Assembly (NCBI RefSeq): GCF_900106995.1
Contig: NZ_FNOK01000006.1
Location: 1-64,000 of the forward strand
Source: Saccharopolyspora shandongensis
GTDB lineage: Bacteria > Actinomycetota > Actinomycetes > Mycobacteriales > Pseudonocardiaceae
Reading direction: 5' to 3'
Length of the DNA stretch: 64,000 nucleotides
The notes under the pieces were generated by a model that saw only the letters and a program-made list of their open reading frames with translations, was not told the DNA's origin and searched no databases. Shown here one piece after another: positions 41,935 to 50,215 of this stretch. The stretch's first letter is position 1. The number at the start of each line of letters is the position of its first letter. A program made the position numbers and the translations under genes.

Positions 41935-42393
41935 ATGAACCAGACCGAGATCCGCGCCGAGGATGTGGCCTGGACCGACCCGGGCTGCCCAGTGGCGCGA
42001 ACCCTCGACCTGATCGGCGACCGCTGGAGCCTGCTCATCGTCCGCGACGCCATGGACGGCGCACGCGCGTTCACCGACTTCCAGCAGCGCACCGGCATCG
42101 CGCGCAACATCCTCACCGACCGGCTCCGCCGGCTGGTCGAGCGAGGCGTCCTCGACCGGCGGACCGCGCCATCGGGCAGGCGGCAGCTCTACACGCTCAC
42201 CACTGCCGGACGCGACCTGTTCACCGTCGTCGTGGCCCTGCGCCAGTGGGGCGAACGCCACGCCTTCGCCCCCGACGAGACCCACTCCGTCCTCGTCGAC
42301 GAACTCGGCGTCCCGCTTCCAGAGCTTCGGCCGATCGACTCGAGCGGCAATTCCGCCGACGTCGGCACAACCTCCGTGCGAAAAGATCGCTGA
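41935..42393 (+). CDS. HxlR-family regulator
   Basis: The 152-residue winged-helix protein reads 'DPGCPVARTLDLIGDRWSLL' with the conserved Cys of redox- or electrophile-sensing HxlR/HypR proteins, 'IVRDAMDGARAFTDFQQRTG', and 'NILTDRLRRLVERGVLDRR'. It is divergent from, and probably represses, the MFS gene at 40648. ATG 41935 follows GGGAGACGTG. The last 25 residues are not conserved in the family. Confidence 0.93.
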   Translation: MNQTEIRAEDVAWTDPGCPVARTLDLIGDRWSLLIVRDAMDGARAFTDFQQRTGIARNILTDRLRRLVERGVLDRRTAPSGRRQLYTLTTAGRDLFTVVVALRQWGERHAFAPDETHSVLVDELGVPLPELRPIDSSGNSADVGTTSVRKDR

Positions 42394-42524
42394 CGTCGGC
42401 CCGAACGCGGCACACGACGTCCACCAGAGCGGCCGACTCCCGATGACCGGTTCATGCCGGCCAGTCCACCGCTGCCGTCGCCGACCTGGCCGAACAAGCG
42501 CTACAGGTCGTCAATCGTGTTGAT

Positions 42525-42544
42525 GCGCAACGGAATCGTTGCGC
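42525..42544. terminator. short hairpin GCGCAACG-GAAT-CGTTGCGC
   Basis: A perfect 8-bp stem with a 4-base loop lies between the HxlR gene and the convergent coiled-coil gene. It probably ends transcription of one or both. Confidence 0.5.
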
Positions 42545-42588
42545 TCCAGCATTGCCGCAAAGGCGGGGGTGAGTAGCTTCCTCGCCGG

Positions 42589-43722
42589 CTAAGCCGGCTC
42601 CACCGACTCCGCGGGCGGCTTCGCCACCGCTGCCCGCAGTGCACGCAGCTCCTCCGTCGCTGCATCGAGCTGCCGTTCGGCGCGCTCCGCGCGTGCCAGC
42701 GATTGCTCCCGCGCGTCCTGCACCGCCGCCACCCGCTGCGCGGCAGCGGTGCGCTCGGCCTCCATCCGCTCCGCGGTCTCCGTCCGCAGCCGCTGGAGTT
42801 CCGCCGCCTGCTGCTCGCGCAGCGTCGCGAGGTCGTCGCGCTGGCGCTGCACTTCCGCGCGCGCTTCGTCGGCTGCGCGCTTGAGCTCGTCCAGCTGTCC
42901 CTGCGCGGTTTCCGCTGCTTGTTCGGCGCGCGCCGCCCGTTCCACCGCCGCCGCCTGCTGCTGTGTCGCGGCATCCATTTGCCGTCGTGCTTCCTCTTGC
43001 GCCGCTTGGATTTCCGCGGCCGCGTTCGCCTTCGCCTGCTCGATGGCGTTGCGCGCGTCGGTGATCTGCCGCTCGGCGTCGCGCCGGGCCGCCGCGGTGG
43101 CGACCTCGGCTTCGTTGCGCGCGGCCTCGATGTCCTGCCGCGCCCGCTGCTCGGCTTGATTCGCCCGTTCCACGGCATCATCCCGTTCTTTGCGGGCGCT
43201 TTCGGTGTCCTGCCCAGCGGCTTCCGCGGCCGCGGTGGCGTCCTCGGCCGCCGCCTCGGCGGCGCTGCGCGCCTGCTCGGCGTCGCGACGCTGCTGCTGC
43301 GCGGTGGCCAGGGCTTTCTCCGCCTGCGCGATGCGGTGCGCGGCTTCGGCTTGGGCCGCCTGGATCTGCGCCTCGGCCGCGCTGGGATCAGCGATCGTAC
43401 CGAGTTCGGCGATGCCGGCGCGCAGATTCCGGGTCAATTGCTCCGACAGGAGCCGGTACTGCCGCAGCAGCTCCTCGGCCCGCAGTCGCGCGCTGTCGTA
43501 CTCGACGGCCGCCACCGGCGAGACCTCGGCCTGTTCCTGCACGGCTTGCAGGCGCTGCCGTTCCTTCCAGGCGCGCCAGCGGGTGTGCTCGGGAAGGTCG
43601 CAGTACTCCGAGGGGCGTCCCGGGCCGCCGGTGCGCACGATCTCCCGCGAGCATCCGGGAAATCGGCACACCCCTTCGGCCTGCTCCTCGGACGTCGCCT
43701 CGCGCACCTGCTGCTCACCCAT
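42589..43722 (-). CDS. long coiled-coil protein with an N-terminal zinc-finger-like motif
   Basis: The 377-residue protein begins with a Cys/His cluster (residues 18-46: 'GVCRFPGCSREIV', 'PSEYCDLPEHTRWRAWKERQ'; spacing C-x4-C-x17-C-x4-H) and then forms an almost unbroken Ala/Glu/Gln/Arg-rich coiled coil from about 95 to the end. Overall it recalls KfrA-like plasmid proteins (DNA-binding head, long coiled-coil tail) and DivIVA-like scaffolds, but the head is different. It may bind DNA and oligomerise. It is divergent from the pentapeptide gene at 43884. Confidence 0.8.
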   Translation of the reverse strand: MGEQQVREATSEEQAEGVCRFPGCSREIVRTGGPGRPSEYCDLPEHTRWRAWKERQRLQAVQEQAEVSPVAAVEYDSARLRAEELLRQYRLLSEQLTRNLRAGIAELGTIADPSAAEAQIQAAQAEAAHRIAQAEKALATAQQQRRDAEQARSAAEAAAEDATAAAEAAGQDTESARKERDDAVERANQAEQRARQDIEAARNEAEVATAAARRDAERQITDARNAIEQAKANAAAEIQAAQEEARRQMDAATQQQAAAVERAARAEQAAETAQGQLDELKRAADEARAEVQRQRDDLATLREQQAAELQRLRTETAERMEAERTAAAQRVAAVQDAREQSLARAERAERQLDAATEELRALRAAVAKPPAESVEPA

Positions 43723-43883
43723 GCCGCGGACGTTATCAACCGCGACCGGCGGCACGTCGGACCTGCTTGCGGGGCACGCCGCCGCTCCTGTGGCTCGCTC
43801 CGGCGTCGCGACCTGCGTCCGGACCGCCGCATCTGGTCGGGGAGAATGCGGGGAGAACACCTCGCGGCAGGAGATCACGCACG

Positions 43884-44708
43884 TTGTCCGACCAACACCA
43901 AGCCCCACCCGCCGATGGCGGTCTGCACGCCGACTGCGCGAACTGCTTCGGACTGTGCTGCGTGGCACTGCCCTTCGCCGCCTCGGCCGACTTCGCCGTG
44001 AACAAGGACGCCGGGACGCCCTGCACCAACCTGCTGGACGACTTCCGCTGCGGCATCCACTCGCAGCTGCGCGAACGGGGATTTCCCGGCTGCACCGTCT
44101 TCGACTGCTTCGGCGCCGGGCAGAAGGTCTCGCAGATCACCTTCGGCGGCACGGACTGGCGGCAGGCCCCGGGCAGCGCCGGGAAGATGTTCGCGGTGTT
44201 CCCGGTGATGCGCCAGCTCCACGAGCTGCTCTGGTACCTCACCGAAGCCCTGACTCTCCCGGCGGCCGCGCCCGTGCACGCCGGTCTCCGCAAGGCACTG
44301 GCGGACACCGAAGCTTTGACCCGCGGCAGCGCCGATGAGCTCACCGGTGTTGATGTCGCGGCGCTGCGCCACGACATCAACACCTTGCTGCTGCGTACCA
44401 GCGAGCTCGTGCGGGCCGAGGTTCCGGGCCGCAAGAAGAACCACCGGGGCGCCGACCTCATCGGAGCCAAGCTGCGCGGCGCCGACCTGCGAGGCGCCAA
44501 CCTCCGCGGCGCCTACCTCATCGCGGCCGACATGCGCGGTGCCGATCTGCGCTCGGCCGACGTGATCGGCGCGGACTTCCGCGACACGAACCTGCGCGGA
44601 GCCGACCTCACCGGCGCCATCTTCCTCACCCAGGCCCAGCTCAACGCCGCCAAGGGCGACGCCGCCACGAAGCTGCCCCCGGCACTTTCCCGTCCCGCGC
44701 ACTGGTGA
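43884..44708 (+). CDS. pentapeptide-repeat protein with a Cys-rich N-terminal domain
   Basis: The 274-residue protein has an N-terminal Cys-rich part (about 15-75: 'CANCFGLCCVALPFAASADF', 'PCTNLLDDFRCGIHSQLR', 'GFPGCTVFDCFGAG'), like the metal- or Fe-S-binding YkgJ group, a helical middle, and about eleven A(D/N)LxG pentapeptides at 195-255 that form a right-handed beta-helix ending near 'TGAIFLTQAQLNAAKGD'. TTG 43884 is the best start (CAGGAG 11 bases upstream); no ATG or GTG fits. Some pentapeptide proteins mimic DNA and protect gyrase; that role is not shown here. Confidence 0.8.
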   Translation: MSDQHQAPPADGGLHADCANCFGLCCVALPFAASADFAVNKDAGTPCTNLLDDFRCGIHSQLRERGFPGCTVFDCFGAGQKVSQITFGGTDWRQAPGSAGKMFAVFPVMRQLHELLWYLTEALTLPAAAPVHAGLRKALADTEALTRGSADELTGVDVAALRHDINTLLLRTSELVRAEVPGRKKNHRGADLIGAKLRGADLRGANLRGAYLIAADMRGADLRSADVIGADFRDTNLRGADLTGAIFLTQAQLNAAKGDAATKLPPALSRPAHW

Positions 44709-44712
44709 CCGC

Positions 44713-45261
44713 TCAGCCGCCGGAGACGACGACGGAACGCGCGTGGCCGGCTTGCAGCGCGACCGGCTGGCCGTCGTCGACCCGCTGGGAGCCGTAGACC
44801 ACCAGGGACCACAGCAGGCAGATGAATGCCGCGGTGTGCACGAGGGCGCGGACGATGTTCCAGGTGCCCCAGGTCTTCTCGAACGCGCTGCGCGCCGCGG
44901 CGAAGTCGGTGGTGGCCGTGGCGAGCCGGTCGTTGAGGGGAACGTTGAAAGCGGCTGTGATGGCGAACGCGGCCAGGTAGAGCACCAGCCCGGCGATCAG
45001 CCACGGCAGCGCCGGGCGCCCGTGTCCCTGCCAGGCCAGGAACACCGCCAGGGCGAGGAGCGGGATCGCGCCTATGAAGGGCACCAGGAAGGCCGGGTTG
45101 AGGATGGCCTTGTTGATGTTCTGCATGGCCTCGACCAGGGTGCGGTCGGAGGAGCGCCCGAGGCCGGGCATGACCGCGTAGGCGAAGCCGGCGAACAGCC
45201 CGGCCATCAGCGCGCAAGCGATCGTGGCGGACAGCATCGTGGCGATTTGCAGGAATTTCAA
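44713..45261 (-). CDS. DUF1772 (anthrone oxygenase-like) membrane protein
   Basis: The 182-residue protein has four membrane helices. It starts 'MKFLQIATMLSATIACALMA', has 'GFAYAVMPGLGRSSDRTLVE' and 'NPAFLVPFIGAIPLLALAVF', and the conserved 'FNVPLNDRL' loop followed by 'WGTWNIVRALVHTAAFICLL' typical of DUF1772. Function in bacteria is unclear. It is divergent from a TetR gene, which likely controls it. Confidence 0.9.
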   Translation of the reverse strand: MKFLQIATMLSATIACALMAGLFAGFAYAVMPGLGRSSDRTLVEAMQNINKAILNPAFLVPFIGAIPLLALAVFLAWQGHGRPALPWLIAGLVLYLAAFAITAAFNVPLNDRLATATTDFAAARSAFEKTWGTWNIVRALVHTAAFICLLWSLVVYGSQRVDDGQPVALQAGHARSVVVSGG

Positions 45262-45443
45262 CGTTGATCTCTCGTTCGGTCGTGGGCCGCTGGACGGCAG
45301 GGGTGCGCGTTACCGCCGGGTGCCGGGCTTGGGCAGCGGCCGGGGGCGGGGCACCGAGCGCGGCAACGGGGCCTGCGGGCGGTGCTGGCGCTTCGGGTGA
45401 ACTCGCATCTTGGGCCCTCACCTTTAACTTCAATTGATGTACT

Positions 45444-45474
45444 CTGCATGCAGTGGTTAGAACGTAGTACTGCA
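45444..45474. promoter_or_regulatory. TetR operator candidate
   Basis: TGCAGT (45449-45454) and ACTGCA (45469-45474) are inverted 14 bases apart; the left one is inside the palindrome CTGCATGCAG (45444-45453). They lie in the 248-bp gap between the DUF1772 gene and the TetR gene, in an AT-richer patch. Confidence 0.6.
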
Positions 45475-45509
45475 TCCGCAGTGGCGTCAACGAGTTTCGG
45501 GAGATCGAC

Positions 45510-46085
45510 ATGCGACAGAACCCAGCCCGCCGCACAGCGCTGCTGGATGCCGCGATCGAGGTCCTCGCGCGGGACGGGTCGCGCGGGCTAACGCTGCGTT
45601 CCGTGGACAAGGAAGCGGGCGTACCCACGGGCACGACGACCAACTACTTCGCCAACCGCGCCGAACTGCTCCGCCAGATCATGGCCCGCACCCACGAACG
45701 CCTCACCCCGGACCCGGTCCAGATGGCCGAGACGATGAAGGCCGCGCCCAGCCGAGAGCTCACCGCCACGCTGCTGCGCCAGCTCGTCGAGCGGATGCGC
45801 GGCGACCGCAGCAGCCACCTCGCCATGCTGGAACTGCGCCTGGAAGCCACCCGCCGACCGGAGCTGCAGGCGGACCTGACCACCACCTTCGCCGACATGC
45901 TCAAGAGCAACATCGACTGGCACCTCGAAGTCGGCCTGCCTGGCGACCGCGCCACCGTGCTGCAGCTCTACCTGGCCATGCTCGGCGTCATCGTGGACGA
46001 CCTCACCGTGCCCGGGCTGCTGCAGCCGTACGGCATCGACAAGATCGTCGACGACCTGGTGGACCGGAGCCTGCCGGAGAGCTGA
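45510..46085 (+). CDS. TetR-family regulator
   Basis: The 191-residue protein has the HTH at about 8-50: 'RRTALLDAAIEVLARDGSRG', 'TLRSVDKEAGVPTGTTTNYF'. The C-terminal helices ('LLRQLVERMRGDRSSHLAML') form the ligand and dimer part. It is divergent from the DUF1772 gene; autoregulation through the dyads at 45444-45474 is likely. A terminator follows at 46101. Confidence 0.93.
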   Translation: MRQNPARRTALLDAAIEVLARDGSRGLTLRSVDKEAGVPTGTTTNYFANRAELLRQIMARTHERLTPDPVQMAETMKAAPSRELTATLLRQLVERMRGDRSSHLAMLELRLEATRRPELQADLTTTFADMLKSNIDWHLEVGLPGDRATVLQLYLAMLGVIVDDLTVPGLLQPYGIDKIVDDLVDRSLPES

Positions 46086-46100
46086 CCGACGTGGGGCCGG

Positions 46101-46135
46101 GCCCCCGGTGATCTTTTGGCAAGATCGCCGGGGGC
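46101..46135 (+). terminator. intrinsic terminator after the TetR gene
   Basis: GCCCCCGGTGATCTT (46101-46115) pairs with AAGATCGCCGGGGGC (46121-46135), one G-T pair apart from perfect, around a 5-base loop. Confidence 0.85.
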
Positions 46136-46207
46136 ACTTCTACGCCGATCTGCACCACCCGGCCTGGTTCGCGCACCTGCGCGAGGTTGGGCTAACGCCA
46201 ATCCCCA

Positions 46208-46384
46208 GTGGAGCAGCAGAGGCTGGTCCGGCTCGACGGTGGTCAACGTGCTCGGGCAGAAGCGATCGGCGACCTGCTCGCCCAACTCCATCCCGGCAAG
46301 ACCGCAACCGGGTATCGCCTCACCTGCCCCGGCTGCCGGTCGGCCTGGTTGATCATGGCGGCGAACGCAATCACGGGCTACTAG
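46208..46384 (+). CDS. small hypothetical protein with a CxxC motif
   Basis: GTG 46208 to TAG 46384 encodes 58 residues starting VEQQRLVRLDGGQRARAEAI and containing 'GYRLTCPGCRSAWLIMAANA'. The CPGC motif suggests a single zinc knuckle half or a redox pair. An overlapping frame from 46108 also looks partly natural ('VIFWQDRRGHFYADLHHPAW'), so this may be a frameshifted remnant of one gene. No ribosome site is clear. Confidence 0.35.
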   Translation: MEQQRLVRLDGGQRARAEAIGDLLAQLHPGKTATGYRLTCPGCRSAWLIMAANAITGY

Positions 46385-46699
46385 CTAGCCGCCGTGGCGG
46401 TGTCCGCGAGCGTCCAATATCTCCGCGGTAGTTGCACTGCAGTTCTACCTGCCTTCGTGAATAACCCTCACTCCATGGCCATGCACCACCAGCCGCATAT
46501 CCGAGCAGTTCGGCATGCTTGCTGAGGCGACAACTGGGTCTTGTTCGATCTCAGTCTCTTTGTGACCACAATGGACTTTTCGCCCCGGTGACCAGCTCAA
46601 ACAATCACTACCGTCCAATCCTGGCCGCTTCTTTCTCCTGACCCTGCGCCCAGGGCAGCGGCCATCGTGCCGAACCGCTGGCCAGCACTGCCCGGGTGG
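46385..46699. other. gene-free interval, somewhat AT-richer
   Basis: I see no gene, repeat or strong hairpin here. It separates the small CxxC frame from the winged-helix gene that ends at 46700. Confidence 0.5.
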
Positions 46700-47782
46700 T
46701 CAAGCCATTTCCACCCGAAGTTTCCCGGATACTACGAAGACCCCCAGGCGCTGCGCCTCCTGCTCCACGGCCACCCGATCAGTCGCGGACAACGGACGGA
46801 ACGCGGTGAGGCGCACGGTGTCGCCGTCGAGCGACCAGCTTCCGTGGACCCGGCCGTCCACGAGGAAGGTGGGCAGTACCCGCGCCTGGCCGGGCATCAC
46901 GCGCTTCCGGTCCTCCTGGCTGATGATGCGGGTCCGGTCGGTGTGGCCGAGCAGGGCGTTGTCGAAGGCGGGCAGCAGGCGTACGGGGGCGGGCGTGTCG
47001 GGGTCGGGCAGTTCCGCGTCGGCCAGGTCGATGAGTTCTCTGCCGTCGGGATCGCGGTAGTGGCGCAGCTCGGCGCGCATGTCGGAGACGATCTCGCCGA
47101 GCCGGGTCAGTCCGGACCAGGCCTGCACGTCCTTGACGCCGGCCGGGCCGAACGCCGCCAGGTAGCGGCGGACGAGGTCCTTGACGGTCGCCGGGGCCAT
47201 GGGCTGGCCGAGCCAGGTCTCGGCGGGCGTGACGGACACCGCCGAGCGGGTACCCCAGGAGCCCCATGCGCCGGTGGCCGGGCCGTGGACGAGGGGGGCT
47301 CTGAGCTCGACCTCGCCGGCGAGGATGCGCCCGTCGCGGCCCGGGTGGAGTTCGGCCAGCCGCCGGGCCAGCTCCTTCCGCGGCGTCGTACCGGCCGCCA
47401 GCAGCTCCAGCCCGGTGGCGACCAGCGAGGCGGTGTCCAGGCCCGCGCTGTTGCGGCCAAAGTAGGCCGAGCGGGCGGTGCGGTCGAGCACGGGCTGCAG
47501 CAGCGGGCGCAGTCGGCGGAAGTCGTCGGCCGCGGCGAGGTGCTGGGTACTGCGGAGCAGGCCGGAGCGGACCACCGTCCGGTCCTCCAACAACGCGGTG
47601 AGCTGGGCGTGAGTGAAGCCGCGGATCCTGCTCCACAGCCCGACGTACGGCCAGTTGGGCTCCTGTGCCTGCAGCGCGACGAGGCGCCCGATCACCTCCA
47701 GCGGGGTGCGATCGGTACGAGCCAGCAGGTACTGGCGGCTCAGCAGGGCCCGGTTCAGGACCGTCTTCGAGAGCGTCGTCAT
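46700..47782 (-). CDS. winged-helix DNA-binding domain protein (HTH_42/AlkX-like)
   Basis: The 360-residue protein matches the HTH_42 family: 'LNRALLSRQYLLARTDRTPL', 'LVALQAQEPNWPYVGLWSRI', 'RSTQHLAAADDFRRLRPLLQ' and 'AWSGLTRLGEIVSDM', ending with 'LPTFLVDGRVHGSWSLDGD'. Members have tandem winged helices and resemble the DNA glycosylase AlkX/YcaQ, so nucleic-acid repair is possible. Its ATG overlaps the stop of the upstream oxidoreductase by 4 bases (ATGA). Confidence 0.88.
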   Translation of the reverse strand: MTTLSKTVLNRALLSRQYLLARTDRTPLEVIGRLVALQAQEPNWPYVGLWSRIRGFTHAQLTALLEDRTVVRSGLLRSTQHLAAADDFRRLRPLLQPVLDRTARSAYFGRNSAGLDTASLVATGLELLAAGTTPRKELARRLAELHPGRDGRILAGEVELRAPLVHGPATGAWGSWGTRSAVSVTPAETWLGQPMAPATVKDLVRRYLAAFGPAGVKDVQAWSGLTRLGEIVSDMRAELRHYRDPDGRELIDLADAELPDPDTPAPVRLLPAFDNALLGHTDRTRIISQEDRKRVMPGQARVLPTFLVDGRVHGSWSLDGDTVRLTAFRPLSATDRVAVEQEAQRLGVFVVSGKLRVEMA

Positions 47783-48759
47783 GACAGCCGCACCGAGACG
47801 TTGCCCCGGTAGGAGCCCTGGAGCAGGGACAGGAACGCCGCCGGCACGTCCTCGACCCCGCCCTTGACGACGGTCTGCGGGTAGACGAAGCGGCCCTCGC
47901 CCAGCCAGGTGGTGAAGTGTTCCCGCCAGGCGGCGACCTGGTCGGGGGTGTGGTGGCAGGAGAACGGCAGCAGCTCGACACCCCTGGCCCGGGCCGCGGC
48001 GTGGTCGGGCACGGGGAAGCGCTCCGCCGCGTCGCCGAGCTGGCTGGACAGCGAGCCGCACAGCGCGAAGCGGGCGCCGGGCCTGGCAGCCTGCAGCGCG
48101 GCCTGATACTGCTCGCCGCCCACGACGTCGAAGAACACCGAGATGCCGTCGGGGGCGAGCTCCCGGAGCCGGTCGAACGAGCCGTCGTGATAGTCGAACG
48201 CGGCGTCGAAGCCGAGCTCGTTCACCAGGTAGTCGACCTTGGCGGGGCTGCCGGCGCTGCCGATCACCTGCGCCGCGCCCAGGCACCTGGCGATCTGCCC
48301 GGCCAGCGAGCCCACCCCGCCCGCCGCGCCGGACACGAACACCACGTCGCCCTCGCCGACACCGGCCACGTCGGCCATCCCGTAGTAGGCGGTCGGCCCC
48401 TGACCGAGGTAACAGCCGGGATCCGCGACGGGATCGAGCCTGGTGTACTGGGTGGCCGGGCCCGCCGAGTACTCGCTCCAGCCGGTCATCGACTGGACCA
48501 GGTCACCGACCGCAAGCTCGGGGCTGTCGGACCGGACGACGGTACCGATCGCGGCCACGCCCACCCGCTGACCGGGCTGCCAGGCCGGTACCGGGATGGT
48601 GCAGTCCGCGCGCATCAGCTCCAGGTACGTCGCGGCGAGCCCGATCTGGTCGGTCCGCACCAGGACCTCGCCGTCCACCTCGGTCGTGGCGACCGTGAAG
48701 TTGTCGAGTGTCGGCGCGCCAACGACCTGCGTGGCCAGTCGGATCTCGCGGTTGATCAT
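47779..48759 (-). CDS. MDR-family NADP-dependent oxidoreductase (YfmJ/PTGR-like)
   Basis: The 326-residue enzyme has 'REIRLATQVVGAPTLDNFTV', a cofactor motif 'GDVVFVSGAAGGVGSLAGQI' (AAxGxxG), 'CLGAAQVIGSAGSPAKVDYL', 'FFDVVGGEQYQAAL' and a C-terminal 'FVYPQTVVKGGVEDVPAAFL'. It lacks zinc ligands and reduces activated double bonds or quinones. It leads a two-gene operon and is divergent from a WYL regulator, with a perfect dyad between. Confidence 0.9.
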   Translation of the reverse strand: MINREIRLATQVVGAPTLDNFTVATTEVDGEVLVRTDQIGLAATYLELMRADCTIPVPAWQPGQRVGVAAIGTVVRSDSPELAVGDLVQSMTGWSEYSAGPATQYTRLDPVADPGCYLGQGPTAYYGMADVAGVGEGDVVFVSGAAGGVGSLAGQIARCLGAAQVIGSAGSPAKVDYLVNELGFDAAFDYHDGSFDRLRELAPDGISVFFDVVGGEQYQAALQAARPGARFALCGSLSSQLGDAAERFPVPDHAAARARGVELLPFSCHHTPDQVAAWREHFTTWLGEGRFVYPQTVVKGGVEDVPAAFLSLLQGSYRGNVSVRLS

Positions 48760-48806
48760 GTCGTGCTCCCAACGTTGGTACGGCCTTCGACGTCGACACT
48801 AGAGAT

Positions 48807-48833
48807 ACTTCCGGCCACTTTCTGGCCGGAAGT
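48807..48833. promoter_or_regulatory. perfect 11-bp inverted repeat, WYL-regulator operator candidate
   Basis: ACTTCCGGCCA (48807-48817) and TGGCCGGAAGT (48823-48833) flank CTTTC in the 90-bp gap between the divergent oxidoreductase and WYL genes. It ends 16 bases before the WYL start and would overlap both promoters. Confidence 0.82.
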
Positions 48834-48849
48834 AGGCGAGGATGGTGGC

Positions 48850-49821
48850 ATGGCCAACACCAGCTCACGAGCCCTCAGGCTGCTCTCGCTGCTGCAGACC
48901 CACCGCCACTGGCCCGGTACGGAACTCGCCGAGCGGCTCGCGGTGTCCGAGCGGACCCTGCGCCGCGACGTCGACCGGCTGCGCGAGCTCGGCTACCCGG
49001 TCCGCGCGTCCCGGGGCACCGACGGCGGATACCAGCTCGCGCCCGGCGCCGTCCTGCCGCCGCTGCTGCTGGACGACGAGGAGGCGGTCGCCCTCGCGGT
49101 GGGCATCGGCGACGCGGCGCAGAGCGGGATCGCCGGGATGCGGGAGGCGTCGCTGCGCGCGCTCACCAAGGTTGTCCAGGTCCTGCCGCCCCGACTGCGC
49201 ACAAGGGTGGACACGCTGCGGAAGATGACGTACTCCGTCTCCGCGTCCGGGCCGGTCGTCGCCGCAGGAGTACTCACCACGGTCGCCCAGACCTGCCGGG
49301 ACCAGGAGCGGCTCCGCTTCCACTACACCGCCCGAGGCGCCGCCCCCACCGAACGCGAGGTCGAACCGCACCGCATGGTCGCCCTCGGCGGACGCTGGTA
49401 CCTGGTCGCCTACGACCTGACCCGGCACGACTGGCGCAGCTTCCGCCTCGACCGGCTGACCGGCCCGGCCGCGACCGGCACGCGCTTCCGGCCGCGTTCA
49501 CTCCCCGCCGAGGACGCCGCGGCCTTCGTCCAGGCGACCAGCAGAGCCCCCGCCCCTTACACGGTCGAGGCCCTCGTCCACGCCCCTGCGGCCCGGGTAC
49601 GGCAGGTGGTCGGCCAGTGGGCCACCGTCGAACCGCTCGACGACGACACCTGCCGGATCACCATGACCTCGACCTCCCTCGACTGGCCCACCCAGGCGCT
49701 GGGCAACGTGGGCGCCGAGTTCGAGGTGCTCGGCCCGCCGGAGTTCGCCGCGCACGTCCACGAATGGGGAGCCCGCTTCATCCGGGCCACCAGCGCGCCG
49801 GAGAGACCGTCCCTGCCGTAG
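48850..49821 (+). CDS. WYL-domain transcriptional regulator (DeoR-type HTH)
   Basis: The 323-residue protein has an N-terminal HTH ('RALRLLSLLQTHRHWPGTEL', 'SERTLRRDVDRLRELGYPV'), a linker region, the WYL domain (about 140-205: 'DQERLRFHYTARG', 'VEPHRMVALGGRWYLVAYDL') and a WCX C-terminal part ending 'HVHEWGARFIRATSA'. WYL regulators sense nucleotides or nucleic acids. It is divergent from the oxidoreductase/winged-helix operon and probably controls it. Confidence 0.92.
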   Translation: MANTSSRALRLLSLLQTHRHWPGTELAERLAVSERTLRRDVDRLRELGYPVRASRGTDGGYQLAPGAVLPPLLLDDEEAVALAVGIGDAAQSGIAGMREASLRALTKVVQVLPPRLRTRVDTLRKMTYSVSASGPVVAAGVLTTVAQTCRDQERLRFHYTARGAAPTEREVEPHRMVALGGRWYLVAYDLTRHDWRSFRLDRLTGPAATGTRFRPRSLPAEDAAAFVQATSRAPAPYTVEALVHAPAARVRQVVGQWATVEPLDDDTCRITMTSTSLDWPTQALGNVGAEFEVLGPPEFAAHVHEWGARFIRATSAPERPSLP

Positions 49822-49867
49822 CCAGATCGCGACGATGCCGAAGCGCCCGCAGCAGCCCGAGACGATG

Positions 49868-49935
49868 CTCTGCTACAGCGGTTATGACTCAGGCAAAACC
49901 CGGGATCTGCTCGACGAACAAGGCTGGCGGTACTC
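49868..49935 (+). pseudogene. scrap of an IS5-family transposase
   Basis: The plus-strand frame reads 'LCYSGYDSGKTRDLLDEQGW' then 'RYS'. 'GYDSGKTRDLLD' is the sequence around the second catalytic Asp in IS5-group DDE transposases. No other part of such a gene is visible on either side. Confidence 0.55.
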
Positions 49936-50027
49936 GGCAGCCTCCGGGACAAGCGGGAGGTCGAGTACCTGGCGCACCAGTTCGTGCCGCGGCTCGAAAA
50001 CAACCACGGGGCATCGGACAAGCTGGC

Positions 50028-50198
50028 GTCCGCGCCCAGGACCACCTCTACCTCATCGGTGCGGCACGGCGAACGGCCCACGGCAGCGCCCAGGACCGGC
50101 AGCCGTCACCGTTCCTGTCCACCCTCGGCGACACCACCACACAGGCCGCAACCACGGCACCGCGCCGCCCGCGTCCCGCGCAGCTGACGCTGATGTGA
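50028..50198 (+). pseudogene. C-terminal tail of a UvrD-like helicase
   Basis: The frame contains 'QDHLYLIGAARRTAHGSAQD' and 'RQPSPFLSTLGDTTTQA' and ends at a TGA after 'RPRPAQLTLM'. 'RDHLYLIGAARR' with 'PSPFL' is typical of the end of UvrD/PcrA-type superfamily 1 helicases. The motor domains are missing; only about 50 residues remain, joined to the IS5 scrap. Confidence 0.5.
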
Positions 50199-50215
50199 CC
50201 CGTAGCCCGCCTCGG

